A stretch of 64,000 bases of DNA, from the NCBI GenBank assembly GCA_029339505.1, contig JAQISU010000210.1, forward strand, positions 17,482,001-17,546,000, written 5' to 3'. The DNA is from Unio delphinus. Taxonomy: Eukaryota; Mollusca; Bivalvia; Unionida; Unionidae. Below are positions 32,901 through 42,873 of the stretch, piece after piece. Under the pieces are notes generated by a model. The model was not told the origin of the DNA. It was given only the letters and a program-made list of their open reading frames with translations, and ran no database searches. A program made the translations under genes and the position numbers. Within the stretch, counting starts at the first letter, position 1; the number at the start of each line of letters is the position of its first letter.

Positions 32901-33815
32901 ATGATAGCTACAGAAAAAATTAACCACCAATATAGACATCATCTCAAGATCTACACGGATGGCTCCAGAAGTACAGACCCCGAAAAAACCAGTGCGGCCT
33001 GGGTCATACCCACCAAAAACGTACAAATGGGCAATCGATTACCAACACATTGCTCCGTTTACACTGCTGAATTCTGGGCCGTCCTTGAGGCCTTGGGATG
33101 GATTCAACTTAACAAACCCCCAAAGACCCTGATCGTCAGTGACTCGCTTAGCGTCCTGCAATCCATTAAAAACAATCAGACTAATTCAAGACCAAACTTC
33201 CTAATTCAACTTCATCAAACCTTAGAAAAACTAAACTCCTCAAACATAATAGTAGACTTTCTATGGGTGCCATCGCACATAAATATAAGGAAGAATGAAT
33301 TAGTAGACCGATTGGCAAACAAAAAACTAACTGAACCCAACTGTATAACACTCAAATACAGCAAAACAGAGGTATATAGCCAAATTAGTACTATGATCAA
33401 TTCAGAATGGTAAAGAGATTGGTATACAAACAATCAAGGGAAAGTACTAAAGACAATTATCAAACAGGTAAATAGGAAACCCCTAATGCTGGGTAGCACC
33501 AGACCTGAACAAGTCAAATTAAACAGAATTATAATAGGAAAAACAAGGTTGGCTAACGGCTTTGGAAAATATATAGGACCCTTCCCCCACAATATAAACT
33601 GCTATAACTGCCATACACCGGAAGATCTTGCACATATATTTAATAGCTGTAAGGCCAACTTAGCTGAAAGACAGGTGTTATAAAGAAAACAAACAAAAAA
33701 CCATAACCCTTATACTTACCCAGAAGTACTTAAATTAGAACAAATAAATATGAATACGACAATCAAGAATATCATAGAGCTATTAAAAGACTCAGGAATA
33801 TGGGACAAAATTTGA
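29966..33815 (+). pseudogene. LINE ORF2: endonuclease, reverse transcriptase, RNase H
   Basis: The endonuclease shows WNARGL (about 30,005), ICIQETKL (30,085), CGDFNAHNESWGG (30,415, across a frame break) and GSDHFLI (30,645). The reverse transcriptase shows YRPISLTNN (31,560), FLDLEKAFD (31,780), GTPQRCVLSP (31,955) and FADDS (32,050). RNase H shows YTDGSR (32,955), TAEFWAVLEAL (33,063), SDSL (33,140) and WVPSHI (33,265). A CYNCHTPEDLAHIFNSC knuckle follows (33,600). The RT site keeps FADD. Frames are interrupted as listed for the element, so it is dead. Confidence 0.85.
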
Positions 33816-34560
33816 TATCGCTAAAAATAAAAACCAAATAGCGCAAAAAGCCACTCAAACCTTAAATAGAAATATATTAAGGGATCATAACATCAAATAG
33901 GAAGTAATATCGGGGAAAAGGGGGAGGGTAAGTGTTGACAATGGGTCTATAGTAGACCTTATGCAAATGCAAATCCACATAACTCACACTCCAAAACCCG
34001 ATAGCGCTACTAAAATATATTATCCCACTTAACAAGCGATGACTACAAAATATCGCTCCCGGGAGAGGGGGGAGGGGGGGGGGGTGACAATAATAGGTCG
34101 TCCATCAGACCTTACGCAAAAAGCGAATTTTCACTCACCCAAACTCACTTCTCGGAAGTGACATGAAAAGTAGATATCTCTTGGCAAATAAGGAATAATT
34201 AAACTAAAAATAAATATCACTAACTACATTAAAACCATATAGTTAAAATGAAACAAAGTAATAAATAACATCATTTATTTCGGTGATAAATCACTCAGAG
34301 CGAAACTGATAACAAAAATAAGGAGCAAGTATCGAAAAGTCTAGGGAAACAGACTGGCACGCTCTCATGCACAATCTTTGAGCTCTACTCACCTTCTATC
34401 TTACATGACATAGAGAGACACATGCAGCCCCACGGATAATATAAAAAATAAGATCATCTTATCTAAATTTAGACCATCACTGAATAATAAACTAAAGGAA
34501 ATGGGTATAAAAGTAACCCATATAACTAAACTAGGCACCCCGTTCATGGCCCCAAATAGA
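33816..34560. other. LINE 3' region and unassigned sequence with G runs
   Basis: No coding signal. It probably starts with the LINE 3' untranslated region. A G-rich tract near 34,060-34,085 could be an assembly-prone homopolymer. No clear poly-A tail marks the LINE end. Confidence 0.35.
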
Positions 34561-34810
34561 GAATATGAGGTAGTCAAAGCCCAGACTATCAGGCCCAGCA
34601 ACAAAAGGTTGCAACAAAATAACAAATAACTATAGATAGATCCCCAAACTTAAGTTATATAAGGTAGTCAAAGCCCAGACTATCAAGCCCGGCAACACAA
34701 TGTTGCAGCAAAAAACAAGTAAAAAACTGATAGATCCTTAAATTAAACTATATGAGGTAGTCAAAGTCCAAGACTATCAGGCCCCGTGGCACAATGCCAC
34801 AACAATAGGA
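34560..34810 (+). repeat. Three tandem copies of a ~94-bp repeat
   Basis: Units start near 34,567, 34,661 and 34,754 with gaggtagtcaaag. Each continues with a cagactatca(g/a)gcc phrase and then a small hairpin-like section (ggttgcaacaa, tgttgcagc or tggcacaatgccaca). Bases in the hairpin change together so that pairing is kept in each unit, which suggests a structured RNA or tRNA-like repeat. Confidence 0.65.
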
Positions 34811-35170
34811 AGAACAAAATAAGGCTAACAATAATACACATATAACCCGAATAAAGAAAGCAAACAGAACATGACCAATGGGGCTGCACACCAAATCAGC
34901 TACAAAAATGGCACAAGGGTATAGAAGGATGCCCCCCCCCCCCCAAATACCATCAAGGACAATTCCCAGCACAGGAGGACACAAGAGGAAAAGGGGGAAA
35001 CAAAACTAGCGGCAGGAGAGAGAAAACAACAGGACAAACAACGGAATTATAGAAGGAAGGAACATCAGCACGAGGAGAGGAAGATTGGAAACAAGGCTCC
35101 TGACAACAGCCCTTCTCAGGGCTCTCATTATTTCTATCTTTATATTCTTCCTTCACGTTTTCCACTCAAT
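34811..35170. other. Spacer with C run, no gene seen
   Basis: A poly-C tract at about 34,932-34,944 and AT/AG-rich sequence; open frames here show no recognisable feature. Confidence 0.35.
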
Positions 35171-35172
35171 TG

Positions 35173-35825
35173 AGGTCGGCCGGTGCCTACTGCGATGCGC
35201 CTGGATTGGCTTCACGCATGTGCACAGCCGAGTGCACCCCTGTGTGCCCCCAATCAACTGCAGGAGTACTGACCGGCATCAATTCCTGTCTCACTTGTTT
35301 AATTTTTTTAAGGGTAAGTTGGTGACCCACGCTATTAAAACAGGTTCTAGGGTAACACTAGAAACACACCTGGATTGGCCTCACACATGTGAACAGCCTG
35401 GTTTACACCCCTGTGAAACCCAATAAATAGTAAAAGGTCACTAACTAATCCTCTCTCCTAACATTTTATTTCTTAGGGGTAGGTTGGTGACCCACGCTAT
35501 TAAAACAGGTTCTAGGATAATACTGGACACACCTGGATTGGCCTCACACATGTAAACAGCCTTGTTTACACCTCTGTGAAATCCAATCAATAGTAAAAGG
35601 CGCTAACTGATCCTCTATGTTTTACTCCTCTACATGTGTGTCTGTCTGTGCTGTTCGTAGTCTACCTGTTATATGTCAAGGGGGAGATTGGTGCCTGCTG
35701 CTAAAACAGACTCTAGGACTGAAACTAGAAAACGTCTGCACTGAGTCCTCACATGTGTACAGCCGAGTGCACCTCTGTGCGATTCCCAGTCATTAAAAGC
35801 AAAAGGTGCTATACAACCCCATACC
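35173..35825 (+). repeat. Four degenerate ~165-bp tandem repeats
   Basis: Units begin near 35,173, 35,311, 35,476 and 35,680. Each has a ttggtg(a/c)c block, a ttctagg block and a tcaca(c/t)atgtgaacagcc segment, then a cacc(c/t)ctgtg phrase followed by aatcaatagtaaaagg. Units two and three are the closest pair. The array abuts the left arm of the palindrome. No coding signal. Confidence 0.7.
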
Positions 35826-36596
35826 AAAATAATAATAGGGTACTCATTTGGTTACGAGTTACCCTCTTAGACAAACCATTCTGTGGCCCTTAAAAGCTAA
35901 TATGACATTCTTTGGTACGTCCGCTCAAACTCATAACTTAAAATAACTAACAGTGACTACACTTCTATGTGTCGCAAAGACATATTAATTTCTAAATTTG
36001 TTAGGGACCTAATTATGTACGCTGAAGTACTAGTCTATTTTTGGATGATAGGAATCTAAATAACAATTCTACAACTCATTATTTGACTCAATTGCACTGG
36101 TGGCTAACACAATATTGGATGTTAGGTTGTCCATTCTATAACTGGACTGAATTTGACATAAGTACGGCTTTTGCGTTCAGGTGTGGGCGGCGTGCGTGGC
36201 CTTGCTGTCTTTCTCTTTGTGTGTGTGCTGGCCGACCTTTCGGACTTTTGCCTCCCTTGCCTCGACCTGGCTTAGCAAAAATTACTAGGGATATGAGGAA
36301 ACTAATTTCCTCTCGCTACCAGTGCCATTGCACAATGAAACAAGCAATCCGATTGGTTGATAGGGTGGGTGTGTGTTGGTACAATTCCTACTCACCTCAG
36401 GGGCTATCATCTATGCTGATAGTTACTTTTTAGTAATTCAGCATAACGCCCAAAATTAATAAGTGCATTTATTTGCACCAAACGCCCGGGGGGGGGGGGG
36501 GGAGGGGGTAGCGACTCTACCCTTTGGGAAAACAAATGTTCAGCGATATGCTGAATATAAAAGTAGCCCATATGACCCTAAGTGGCCGGTGGTTAC

Positions 36597-36604
36597 TATA
36601 AAAA
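36597..36604 (+). promoter_or_regulatory. TATA box of left-arm gene
   Basis: TATAAAAA lies 59 nt before the ATG at 36,663. The counterpart in the right arm is at 38,373-38,380 on the minus strand. A second TATAAAAG occurs at about 36,556. Confidence 0.5.
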
Positions 36605-36662
36605 TCCAAAAGTCAGTCAGTCAGTCTGGCTACCTATCGTTGACCCATCAACCCAAAAGAAG

Positions 36663-36959
36663 ATGAGTAGACTGAACAAACTGAGGGAGCTTCAAATGCA
36701 CCTGGAGAATGCTAGACGTCTCCTGGATGAGTTGGCAATGGAGGCTATGGCAGAACAGGCCAAGATTGTAAAAGAAGAGGAGGAAAGAAAAAATTTCTTC
36801 TTAATTTCTGGTCTTCCTTCTCTATCATACCTTCTAATAGATCTCTTGCTAATTTCAGTTGGTTTACAAAGCCCAGGTTACTCTGAAATTCTTCCTCAAG
36901 TCTTTCCACTTCATACTCTGCATCAAGAATCCCAAACCAGCTGTCTCGAAGTTGGATAA
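36663..36959 (+). pseudogene. Small coiled-coil gene, left-arm copy (chimeric 3' end)
   Basis: The first about 40 residues (MSRLNKLRELQMHLENARRL, then LLDELAMEAMAEQ) match the right-arm gene and form a charged amphipathic helix. After the Glu/Lys stretch (about 36,790) homology stops and the frame continues with unrelated sequence. That sequence read on the minus strand (about 36,780-36,973) also looks like helical coding sequence. So the 3' part may be an inverted piece of another gene. No known domain. Confidence 0.45.
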
Positions 36960-37080
36960 ATAAGTCGAAATTCATCTTGATGTGTTCAAAATTGAATGAC
37001 TCCAAGGACTGACTGTTGCGTATATATATCTTAAGCACTGACGTGAAAGAAAACACCCCCTACATTCACTTTTCATATTA

Positions 37081-37438
37081 TTTACTATCCAAAATCACAC
37101 TCTATACTAACCACACACGGGGAAGCAGCCAAAACACACCCAATTATTTACTATCCAAAATCACACTCTATACTAACCACACACGGGGAAGCAGCCAAAA
37201 CACACGCAATTATTTACTATCCAAAATCACACTCTATACTAACCACACACGGGGAAGCAGCCAAAACACACGCAATTATTTACTATCCAAAATCACACTC
37301 TATACTAACCACACACGGGGAAGCAGCCAAAACACACCCAATTATTTACTATCCAAAATCACACTCTATACTAAGCACACACGGGGAAGCAGCCAAAACA
37401 CACGCAATTATTTACTATCCAAAATCACAACGTATACC
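37081..37438 (+). repeat. 66-bp minisatellite, 5.4 copies
   Basis: Units start at 37,081, 37,147, 37,213, 37,279, 37,345 and (partial) 37,411 with tttactatccaaaatcacac. Each includes cacacacggggaagcagcc. Copies differ by only one or two bases. The period is a multiple of three, so a repetitive reading frame exists by chance. No spacers, hence not CRISPR. Confidence 0.95.
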
Positions 37439-37505
37439 ATCTAAATAGAGTTGGTGTTTATAATCACACTAGTCCTCTCTCATACTCATTGGCAATTGAC
37501 ATAGT

Positions 37506-37544
37506 ATTTCTTTTCTAGTTATTTGGGTAGCCCTGAGAAGGCCT
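37506..37544 (-). terminator. Imperfect histone-type stem-loop plus purine box
   Basis: On the minus strand, AGGCCT-TCTC-AGGGCT (37,529-37,544) has one G-G mismatch in a 6-bp stem. It is followed by canonical ACCCA and a CTAGAAAAGAAATACTA purine box. It lies 27 nt after the stop of the 92-aa frame. The downstream DNA (cttttct, then caattgcc side) matches that next to the coiled-coil gene of copy B (about 55,493-55,520). Confidence 0.5.
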
Positions 37545-37571
37545 GTTTTTTAAACTTCAAAATACACCTGG

Positions 37572-37850
37572 CTAATGCTGACATCTCCCAGGTCTAGCCC
37601 CACACACACATCTCCTACTCCAATCATTCTCCCAATTCACTCTTGTGACTAGGAGCGAAGAGGGAGAATGAGTGGCTTCACTATCCCAGTCTTCACTTTG
37701 AGGGATAGTGAAAGTCTCTTCATTACGCCTTCGATTCCGAAACTGTGGTTGTTGCGGCTGTCGTTGTTGCGTCTGAGACTGTGGTTGATGCGGTGGGGGC
37801 TGTGTCTCTAGTAGACGACCTGGTTCTGGTGGTGAAGGTGTCCTCACCAT
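37572..37850 (-). CDS. 92-aa Pro/Gln-rich frame, right arm/centre
   Basis: Encodes a Pro/Gln-rich stretch (HQPQSQTQQRQPQQPQ), a basic RNRRRN patch and an acidic segment. It ends 27 nt before a histone-type hairpin, the same spacing as the viral 77-aa genes, which argues that it is really the end of a gene. It probably forms the C-terminal part of the gene starting at 38,054; a frame break or intron lies between 37,850 and 37,875. No known family. Confidence 0.4.
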   Translation of the reverse strand: MVRTPSPPEPGRLLETQPPPHQPQSQTQQRQPQQPQFRNRRRNEETFTIPQSEDWDSEATHSPSSLLVTRVNWENDWSRRCVCGARPGRCQH

Positions 37851-37868
37851 AGGCTTGACTTGACTTGT

Positions 37869-38054
37869 TTATCTCATCATGCGGTGAGGCAAGATCGGCC
37901 TTTTCTTCTCCTCCCCTTCTTTCTTTTTTATCTCCTTCTCTTCTTCTTCAATTCTGTCCTGTTCTTCTAAGGCCTCCATAGCCAGCTCGTCCAGGAGACG
38001 CCTCGCATTCTCCAGGTGCATCCGAAGCTCCCTAAGTTTGTTGAGTCTGCTCAT
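37869..38054 (-). CDS. Small coiled-coil gene, right-arm copy
   Basis: 61 codons from the ATG at 38,054, a charged helix starting MSRLNKLRELRMHLENARRL, then an EEEEKEIKKKEGEEKK stretch. The first about 40 residues are conserved with the left-arm copy, while the DNA differs at many third positions, consistent with past coding constraint. A TATA-like box at 38,373 lies about 260 bp further away than in the left arm because of an insertion. The next frame (37,572-37,850) is probably its continuation. Architecture (acidic coil, basic patch, hairpin end) recalls the coiled-coil early gene of copies A/B, but sequence homology is not evident. Confidence 0.45.
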   Translation of the reverse strand: MSRLNKLRELRMHLENARRLLDELAMEALEEQDRIEEEEKEIKKKEGEEKKRPILPHRMMR

Positions 38055-39119
38055 CTTCTTTGGGGTCGATGTGCCAACGATACGTAGCCAGACTGATGAT
38101 GATGAATTATGATTTTTTGAGTGACACGTCCCTGGGGCTCTTGCCACTATTTTATCCCTCAAATGAGGGTTATTTAATTTTATCCTGAGGGTGGGAACAC
38201 GCCGCGCACCCTCAGGCATTTATGGGTTCAGGGAACCCTATTTAATTGGGCCGTCACATCTGGCCAGTAATTTGTACTGGCGCGGTGTGGTTGTAAGGCC
38301 GTTTGGGTGGGTAGGAATAGAGCCTACACACACCCACCCCAGTATCAATAGCCAGACTGAGCTGAAGTAAGATTTTTATAGTAGCCACCGACCCGAGGGT
38401 CATATGGGCTACTTTTATAGGTACCATGACGGTACCCATTTAAGCAGGGTTAAGTGCCTACTGTCACTATAGTTTAATTAATTATGGCATTCCCCAGTAT
38501 TACTAAAAAGTAACTAACTGGGGAAATGAAAGCCAACGGGGTGGGTAGGAATAGTACCTACACACACCCACCCCTATCCAATCAAACCAATCGAACTAAG
38601 TAATGGTAGCGAGGGAAAACGTTTTCTCATTTCGCTAGTAATTAATGAAGTTGGAAGCAGCAAAGGCGGCAAGGGTCAAGGTCCAGGGGTCCGCGACACA
38701 GCAGCACACACAAGAGCACACCAAGCAAGAGACAGCAAGGCCACGAACGCAGTCCACACCTGAAACGAAAAGGGTCGCACTTATTTCAAATTCAGTCCAG
38801 TTAAACTAATGGACAGCTGAAATTCCAATAATGTGTAAGCCACCTGTGCAATTTATCAAATATCTAAGTCGAAGAATTATTATTTATAACCTATCGGTCT
38901 AAAAAGTCTAGTACATAAGTGTACATAATATAGTCCCTAACAAATTTAAAAATTAAAATGTCTAAGCGACCTATAATAGTGTAGTCAATGGTAGTTTGTT
39001 TTTAGTTATGAATTTTGCTGGCGGTACCAATAATAAGTCATATCAGCTTTTAGGGCCACGGAAAGTTGTTCAAAGAGGGGTACTCGTAACCAAATGAGTC
39101 CCCTATTATTCAGGCAAAT

Positions 39120-39390
39120 GAAAAAATAAATGGCAAATATCTTTTCGTTGTACTGCTTTATCCGAGTAGTCCGATGCTGGCGACACATCAGAGAACCGCT
39201 GTAATGGCATCAAAATGCTGGCTATCTAAGGTAGTGTTTCGCTGACTTGATGATATCATCCTACGGCAGCCTGCGGGTTACTCAATACTTTGATATCACC
39301 AGTCAGCGCGCCCCAGGTCCGCCACATTGCTTAGTTTTCCATGGCTGGCTGCAATGTGGTTCCAGTACTTTGATGTAGGAGCAAGTCCAC
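39120..39390. other. Junction between palindrome and copy B
   Basis: No gene recognised. The left end of copy B must lie in or near this stretch, but I cannot identify a terminal repeat or target duplication. Confidence 0.3.
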
Positions 39391-39391
39391 T

Positions 39392-39629
39392 TCAGTGTCC
39401 GCCATTTTTCTTCACCACGTGGTTATGGTGGGCTACCCAGTTTCCATAAGTCTTCGTCGTCTGCCGCTTGTGAAAGGGACTTATAACTTCTATGAAATAT
39501 TTCCTCTGTGTAGTCCACTGCCCCACATCGTGATGTTTCTCTTCATAGTGAAGTGAGTTGATGCCGTGTTGAACCGTCCTTAGCTGTAAAGCCCGGGAAA
39601 ATGTGCTTTCGCACCCGTCGTGACGTCAT
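39392..39629 (-). pseudogene. Possible small terminal gene of copy B
   Basis: On the minus strand a TATA-like TATAAA (39,717-39,722) is followed about 90 nt later by an ATG at 39,629, which overlaps a TGACGTCA (CRE-like) site at 39,621-39,628. The frame is basic at its start and closes after 28 codons (39,543). An adjacent frame stays open to 39,392, suggesting a single frameshift. No family recognised, and promoter layout is the main support. Confidence 0.25.
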
Positions 39630-39884
39630 CAGGTCGCCAGCTCCAGAAAAGCCGTCCTACTCGGTATGCAGTCTTCGCCTGAATGACCTGATGGCCAGAC
39701 TGGAGACTACCCCTGCTTTATATGGTTCAAGCGCGGACGTGATGGAAAACACCCCTTGACGGTTTAGGGTTTGGAAACATTGAGATAGTTTGATGTGAGG
39801 GATAGAAAGAAAAGTCAAAGAACATTTATATGAATAAAATTGTAAAACAAATGACAGACGCATTGGTTTCAAAAAAACAACATT

Positions 39885-39890
39885 TTTATT
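39885..39890 (-). terminator. Poly-A signal after protease gene
   Basis: AATAAA on the minus strand about 100 nt past the protease stop. Late genes thus appear to use ordinary polyadenylation, unlike the early genes with histone-type hairpins. The intervening 39,891-39,988 has a short tandem repeat (aacaaacattttttcaaat). Confidence 0.5.
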
Positions 39891-39988
39891 CAAAACACAA
39901 CATTTTTTCAACTAACAAACATTTTTTCAAATAACAAACATTTTTTCAAATAACAAACATTTTTTTCTTCCATAACACTAATACATTA

Positions 39989-40543
39989 TCATTGACATGG
40001 TTGACAACGCTGCGAATTAAAGTGAGATTTCCACTGTTGGAATTCATTAGGCCATTGATGTACACTACGTTTCCTAGCTAAAGACAACAGATAGCTATAA
40101 TGGTCACAAAACCATCGATCTACTTTGTCATCGTTTCGAGACGAATGACGATCAAAATAAGTCACTAAATGTTCTAAAGAATATCCAAGACTGCGATGAT
40201 GCAGATAATAGACACAATATTGTCCACACACCATAGAATCTGTGCTTTGTAATTTCACATTATTGAATCGTGTCGTCTGGGCATTTCTTCTCATAAAGTC
40301 AATGATATCATCTTCGAAAGGAGGCAATCCATACGAATCAAAATACTCCACACAACCCTCTTGAGGAAAGTAGACAGCTACCCAGTGAGTTCCTGGAAGA
40401 TGACTATCATCTGTGTTGATGACATAAGCTTGATTCTCTTGAGGTTTGCGATGAGGTAGTTCATCTTTAGCACACACGACAGGATTCCAAGAAGCAGTGT
40501 ACGAACTACGGTTCAAAAGATAATAAAGTTCCCAGGTATCCAT
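39989..40543 (-). CDS. Adenovirus-type cysteine protease, copy B
   Basis: A 184-aa frame from the ATG at 40,543 (an upstream extension has no ATG and overlaps the preceding gene). Catalytic landmarks: WELYYLLNRSS near the N-terminus, His in PGTHWVAVYF, acidic partner in VEYFDSYGLPPF, Gln and Cys in DSMVCGQYCVYYL. The AVPR family cleaves capsid and core precursors during virion maturation. The frame is intact, one of the few unbroken genes of copy B. It lies about 36 nt after the CxxC gene and is the last late gene recognised at this end. Confidence 0.85.
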   Translation of the reverse strand: MDTWELYYLLNRSSYTASWNPVVCAKDELPHRKPQENQAYVINTDDSHLPGTHWVAVYFPQEGCVEYFDSYGLPPFEDDIIDFMRRNAQTTRFNNVKLQSTDSMVCGQYCVYYLHHRSLGYSLEHLVTYFDRHSSRNDDKVDRWFCDHYSYLLSLARKRSVHQWPNEFQQWKSHFNSQRCQPCQ

Positions 40544-40578
40544 TTGTTTTTTTGTGTAGCCTTGTTTTTTCCCTTTTT

Positions 40579-41077
40579 TCACAGATGATGATAAGTCATC
40601 AATTCGATCCAAACTTTTTGCTTGAAACGGTCTGACAAGTAACTGATGGTTTGCTTCGTCTCTTTACTCTTGGCTAAGAGAGTTTCGATGCGATCAACTT
40701 TCTCGAGCAAACAATGGAGGAGAGGTATGATCACGTAAGCCTTTATACCAATGATGTAACACGTCTTCTTCTGAGATGAGACTCCAAGCTTCGTTCAGAT
40801 AATCGTCCAATTTTTCTTCTTGACTCATCATCATACATTTATCGTGTTGAAGTTGACTGGGATGATCGATTTGACATCCATAACAATCTTTCATAATCTT
40901 GTCTCTCATTTTATCTTCCAAGTCTTGTGCAAAACAAGCCACTAACTGTTGTTCTTGTTCTGGCCATCTGGATTGCATGATTACTATCTCTTCTTTTTGG
41001 TCTTGGTTGTCTGTTTTTTCTGTAACCTCACATTTCATGGATTCTCCACTATTCAAAGAGGGGCAAGGGTCTTCCAT
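40579..41077 (-). pseudogene. CxxC-motif late protein, copy B
   Basis: An acidic, Gln-rich N-terminus is followed by DCYGCQIDHPSQLQHDKCM, a Cys/His cluster that may bind zinc and that I associate with Maverick proteins encoded near the capsid gene. The open frame ends at 40,694. In the next frame a helical tail with LEKVDRIETLLAK continues to a stop at 40,579-40,581, so a frameshift near 40,705 is likely. Function unknown. It lies directly downstream of the major capsid gene. Confidence 0.55.
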
Positions 41078-41082
41078 AGTGT

Positions 41083-42416
41083 CTAATAGTCTAGAATGAC
41101 TTCTCTCAAACTGTTAATTTCTATGGTATTATCGAATTCGGCATACAGAATGACATTCACCGTTTCGGTAAGAGGTCCTGCAAACTGAAGTTCCACACGC
41201 AGTTGCCCAGATTTTATAGGGTGGAAATATCCCTCGTCGCTGCCTTGGTCTGGAGTGAAATCAAAAGCCCACAAAGTGTAACCTTTTGCATAATCGTCGT
41301 AGGAAATACCGTGACTGGTGTTGGTTCCTAACTGTCCTGTGGCTTCGTACAGTGACAAGTACGACCTCAAGTAATTCTTCTGTTCTCCAAAGTCGGGTTC
41401 GAAGGGTCGGGTACACAAAGTTTTACCATCGCGACTGACTTCGATTTTGGATACTCTGCTGTGCTTAAACTGAAAAGGATTTGTATCGTGTGCTCCGTTG
41501 AGGGCTGCATTGCTGACGATACCGATGAATAAACGTTTGGGTAACTGTCCTTGAAACAGATGATCTTCGATCTTAGATCGGAGTCCTGCGGCAATGGTAA
41601 AAGTTTTGACTTCCACGCGTCGTATCGGATACTTGGCTGTCGATCTGCTCAAAGTGTGACTGATATCATTTCCCACTTTAGGTAACACTTCTACACGACG
41701 TACGTATAACCTGGCCTCCTGGATAATGGTTTTGTATTCGTTGGCATGAGCCATCAAATGGAAAGCAGCACTGCTACGATTTAGTCTCAAGCGAATATCC
41801 ACCCCGTTCAGCAAATACTTTCCTTGAAACCACATGTCCAAATGCAAACGATCGAACAGTTCTAAGCTACGTCCTTGCAAAATTTTCTTTCGACGGTCGT
41901 TAAAACCTACATTGTGAGGATCTGCAGGATTGTCACCCTCAGCTGCTACGGGCAAGGCTGTGTCATTAAACTTATCTGCTGTGTCAGGTTTCCATACCAC
42001 GCAAGCATCTAGATGAGTGTTCTTGGCTTCTTTTCCGTACGTCAAGAGATTTTCGAGGTACGCTCGGTAAGGGTAAGTATCCATGCTACTGCTGATCAGT
42101 TTTTATTCATGTACAAATCCACATCGCTGAACAAGGAATGCATGAAATTGTTGACAGGAGCTACTCTATCATTGACTCCTGGATTGGTGTTGTCCGTTTT
42201 GGTTACTTTCACTTTCAAATACATGTAACTGTTGTTGAGATCGATGTAATCTTCGGGTTGTCCTTTGATTTCAAACTCGATGGGATCTGAATCCGTCAAA
42301 GAAGAGACGGGATGAAATTCGACCCATTGGGCTTCTTGCATGGTCATCATCGTGGGTGGCATGGCAAAGAGATCCAATTCCGACTTGGAACAGGCACAAG
42401 ATTCTTGGTGCATCAT
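41083..42416 (-). pseudogene. Double jelly-roll major capsid protein, copy B
   Basis: Starts MMHQESCACSKSELDLFAMP. It has the EFEIKGQPEDYIDLNNSY and VAPVNNFMHSLFSDVDLY blocks, then after one frameshift near 42,100 the YPYRAYLENLLTYG, LLNGVDIRLRLNRSS, YDDYAKGYTLWAFDFTP and VELQFAGPL blocks to the stop. Total is about 440 codons, usual for a Maverick hexon-like protein (the F54H12.2-like family of eukaryotic genomes). Trimers would form the shell. Only the single break near 42,100 is evident; copy A lacks the C-terminus. Confidence 0.9.
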
Positions 42417-42425
42417 TTTTTACTT

Positions 42426-42866
42426 TTAATAATCAAAAATGTCTAAGTCTCGAACGGTTCTTTTTTTCTTTGTCTTTCTAACTTTAGAGGTACGGAGACT
42501 TTTGAAAGGGTGTCTTCGTCGTCGCTTTCTACCTTGTCCTTGCTGTGTCGTCAGGGAAGTAGGAATGTCAGACTCGGTACCGTTTAGGACATTTATAGGA
42601 CTTTCTCGTCGACCCAAAATCTCTTTACCCGTTTGAAGCAAGACATTTTTGCCTGCTCTCTAAAAAGCTTCTTTGGGGTTTAGTTTTTCAATGAGAACAT
42701 TGTGAAGAAAATCTTTGCCGTGAGTCAATGCGGCATCTTTTAAGGCGTGCAATCCTCGTGTCACCATCGGTTTTAAAACAGGAACCACGGTACGAAAGGC
42801 TGATTTAAACATATCTCCTAAACCATGTCCTCGTTGTCGAGTGACTCCTTGGTACACAGGATACAT
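42426..42866 (-). pseudogene. pVI-like minor capsid/core protein, copy B
   Basis: Starts at 42,866 with MYPVYQGVTRQRG, then GLGDMFKSAFRTVVPVLKP, an amphipathic helix, and further Ala/His/Lys helices. A TAG near 42,661 interrupts it, after which the same frame continues to a basic tail (GRKRRRRHPFKSLR) and ends DLDIFDY. The Gly-Leu-Gly plus amphipathic helix and basic tail resemble adenovirus pVI. It sits between penton and major capsid genes. Confidence 0.65.
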
Positions 42867-42873
42867 CACTTTT

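Larger units (their letters stand above)
29450..33815 (+). mobile_element. I-clade-like LINE with RNase H (5' truncated, decayed)
   Basis: Domain order is gag-like zinc-knuckle ORF1, APE endonuclease, reverse transcriptase, RNase H, then a C-terminal zinc knuckle. This set fits the I/Nimb/LOA/R1 group of non-LTR retrotransposons. The 5' part of ORF1 is missing. ORF2 has frameshifts near 30,310, 30,450, 31,445 and 32,265 and a stop near 33,411. ORF1 and ORF2 overlap by 8 nt (ATGGATAA). Confidence 0.85.
35826..39112. mobile_element. 3.3-kb imperfect palindrome with gene copies in both arms
   Basis: The left arm (about 35,826-36,790) and right arm (about 37,915-39,112) are inverted copies of each other, diverged but collinear. 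Matching blocks, outermost first: gggtactcatttggttacgag, aaatttgttaggga, gtggccttgctgtct, gggtgggtgtgtg, aaaagtagcccatatgaccc, then the start of the same small gene. The right arm has about 260 bp extra. The centre holds a 66-bp minisatellite and a minus-strand transcript end. Both gene copies point inward. It could be a DNA element with very long inverted repeats or a fold-back derivative of a Maverick terminus. Confidence 0.65.

Noticed and set aside
36041..36433. 130-aa frame in the left arm of the palindrome
   Set aside because: The matching part of the right arm does not keep this frame, so there is no sign of coding constraint.
37081..37438. CRISPR-like array
   Set aside because: Units are directly adjacent without spacers, and the context is eukaryotic. 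The same applies to 63,554-63,790.
37016..37444. 142-aa repetitive frame
   Set aside because: Created by the 66-bp minisatellite because the period is a multiple of three; no codon-level evidence of selection.
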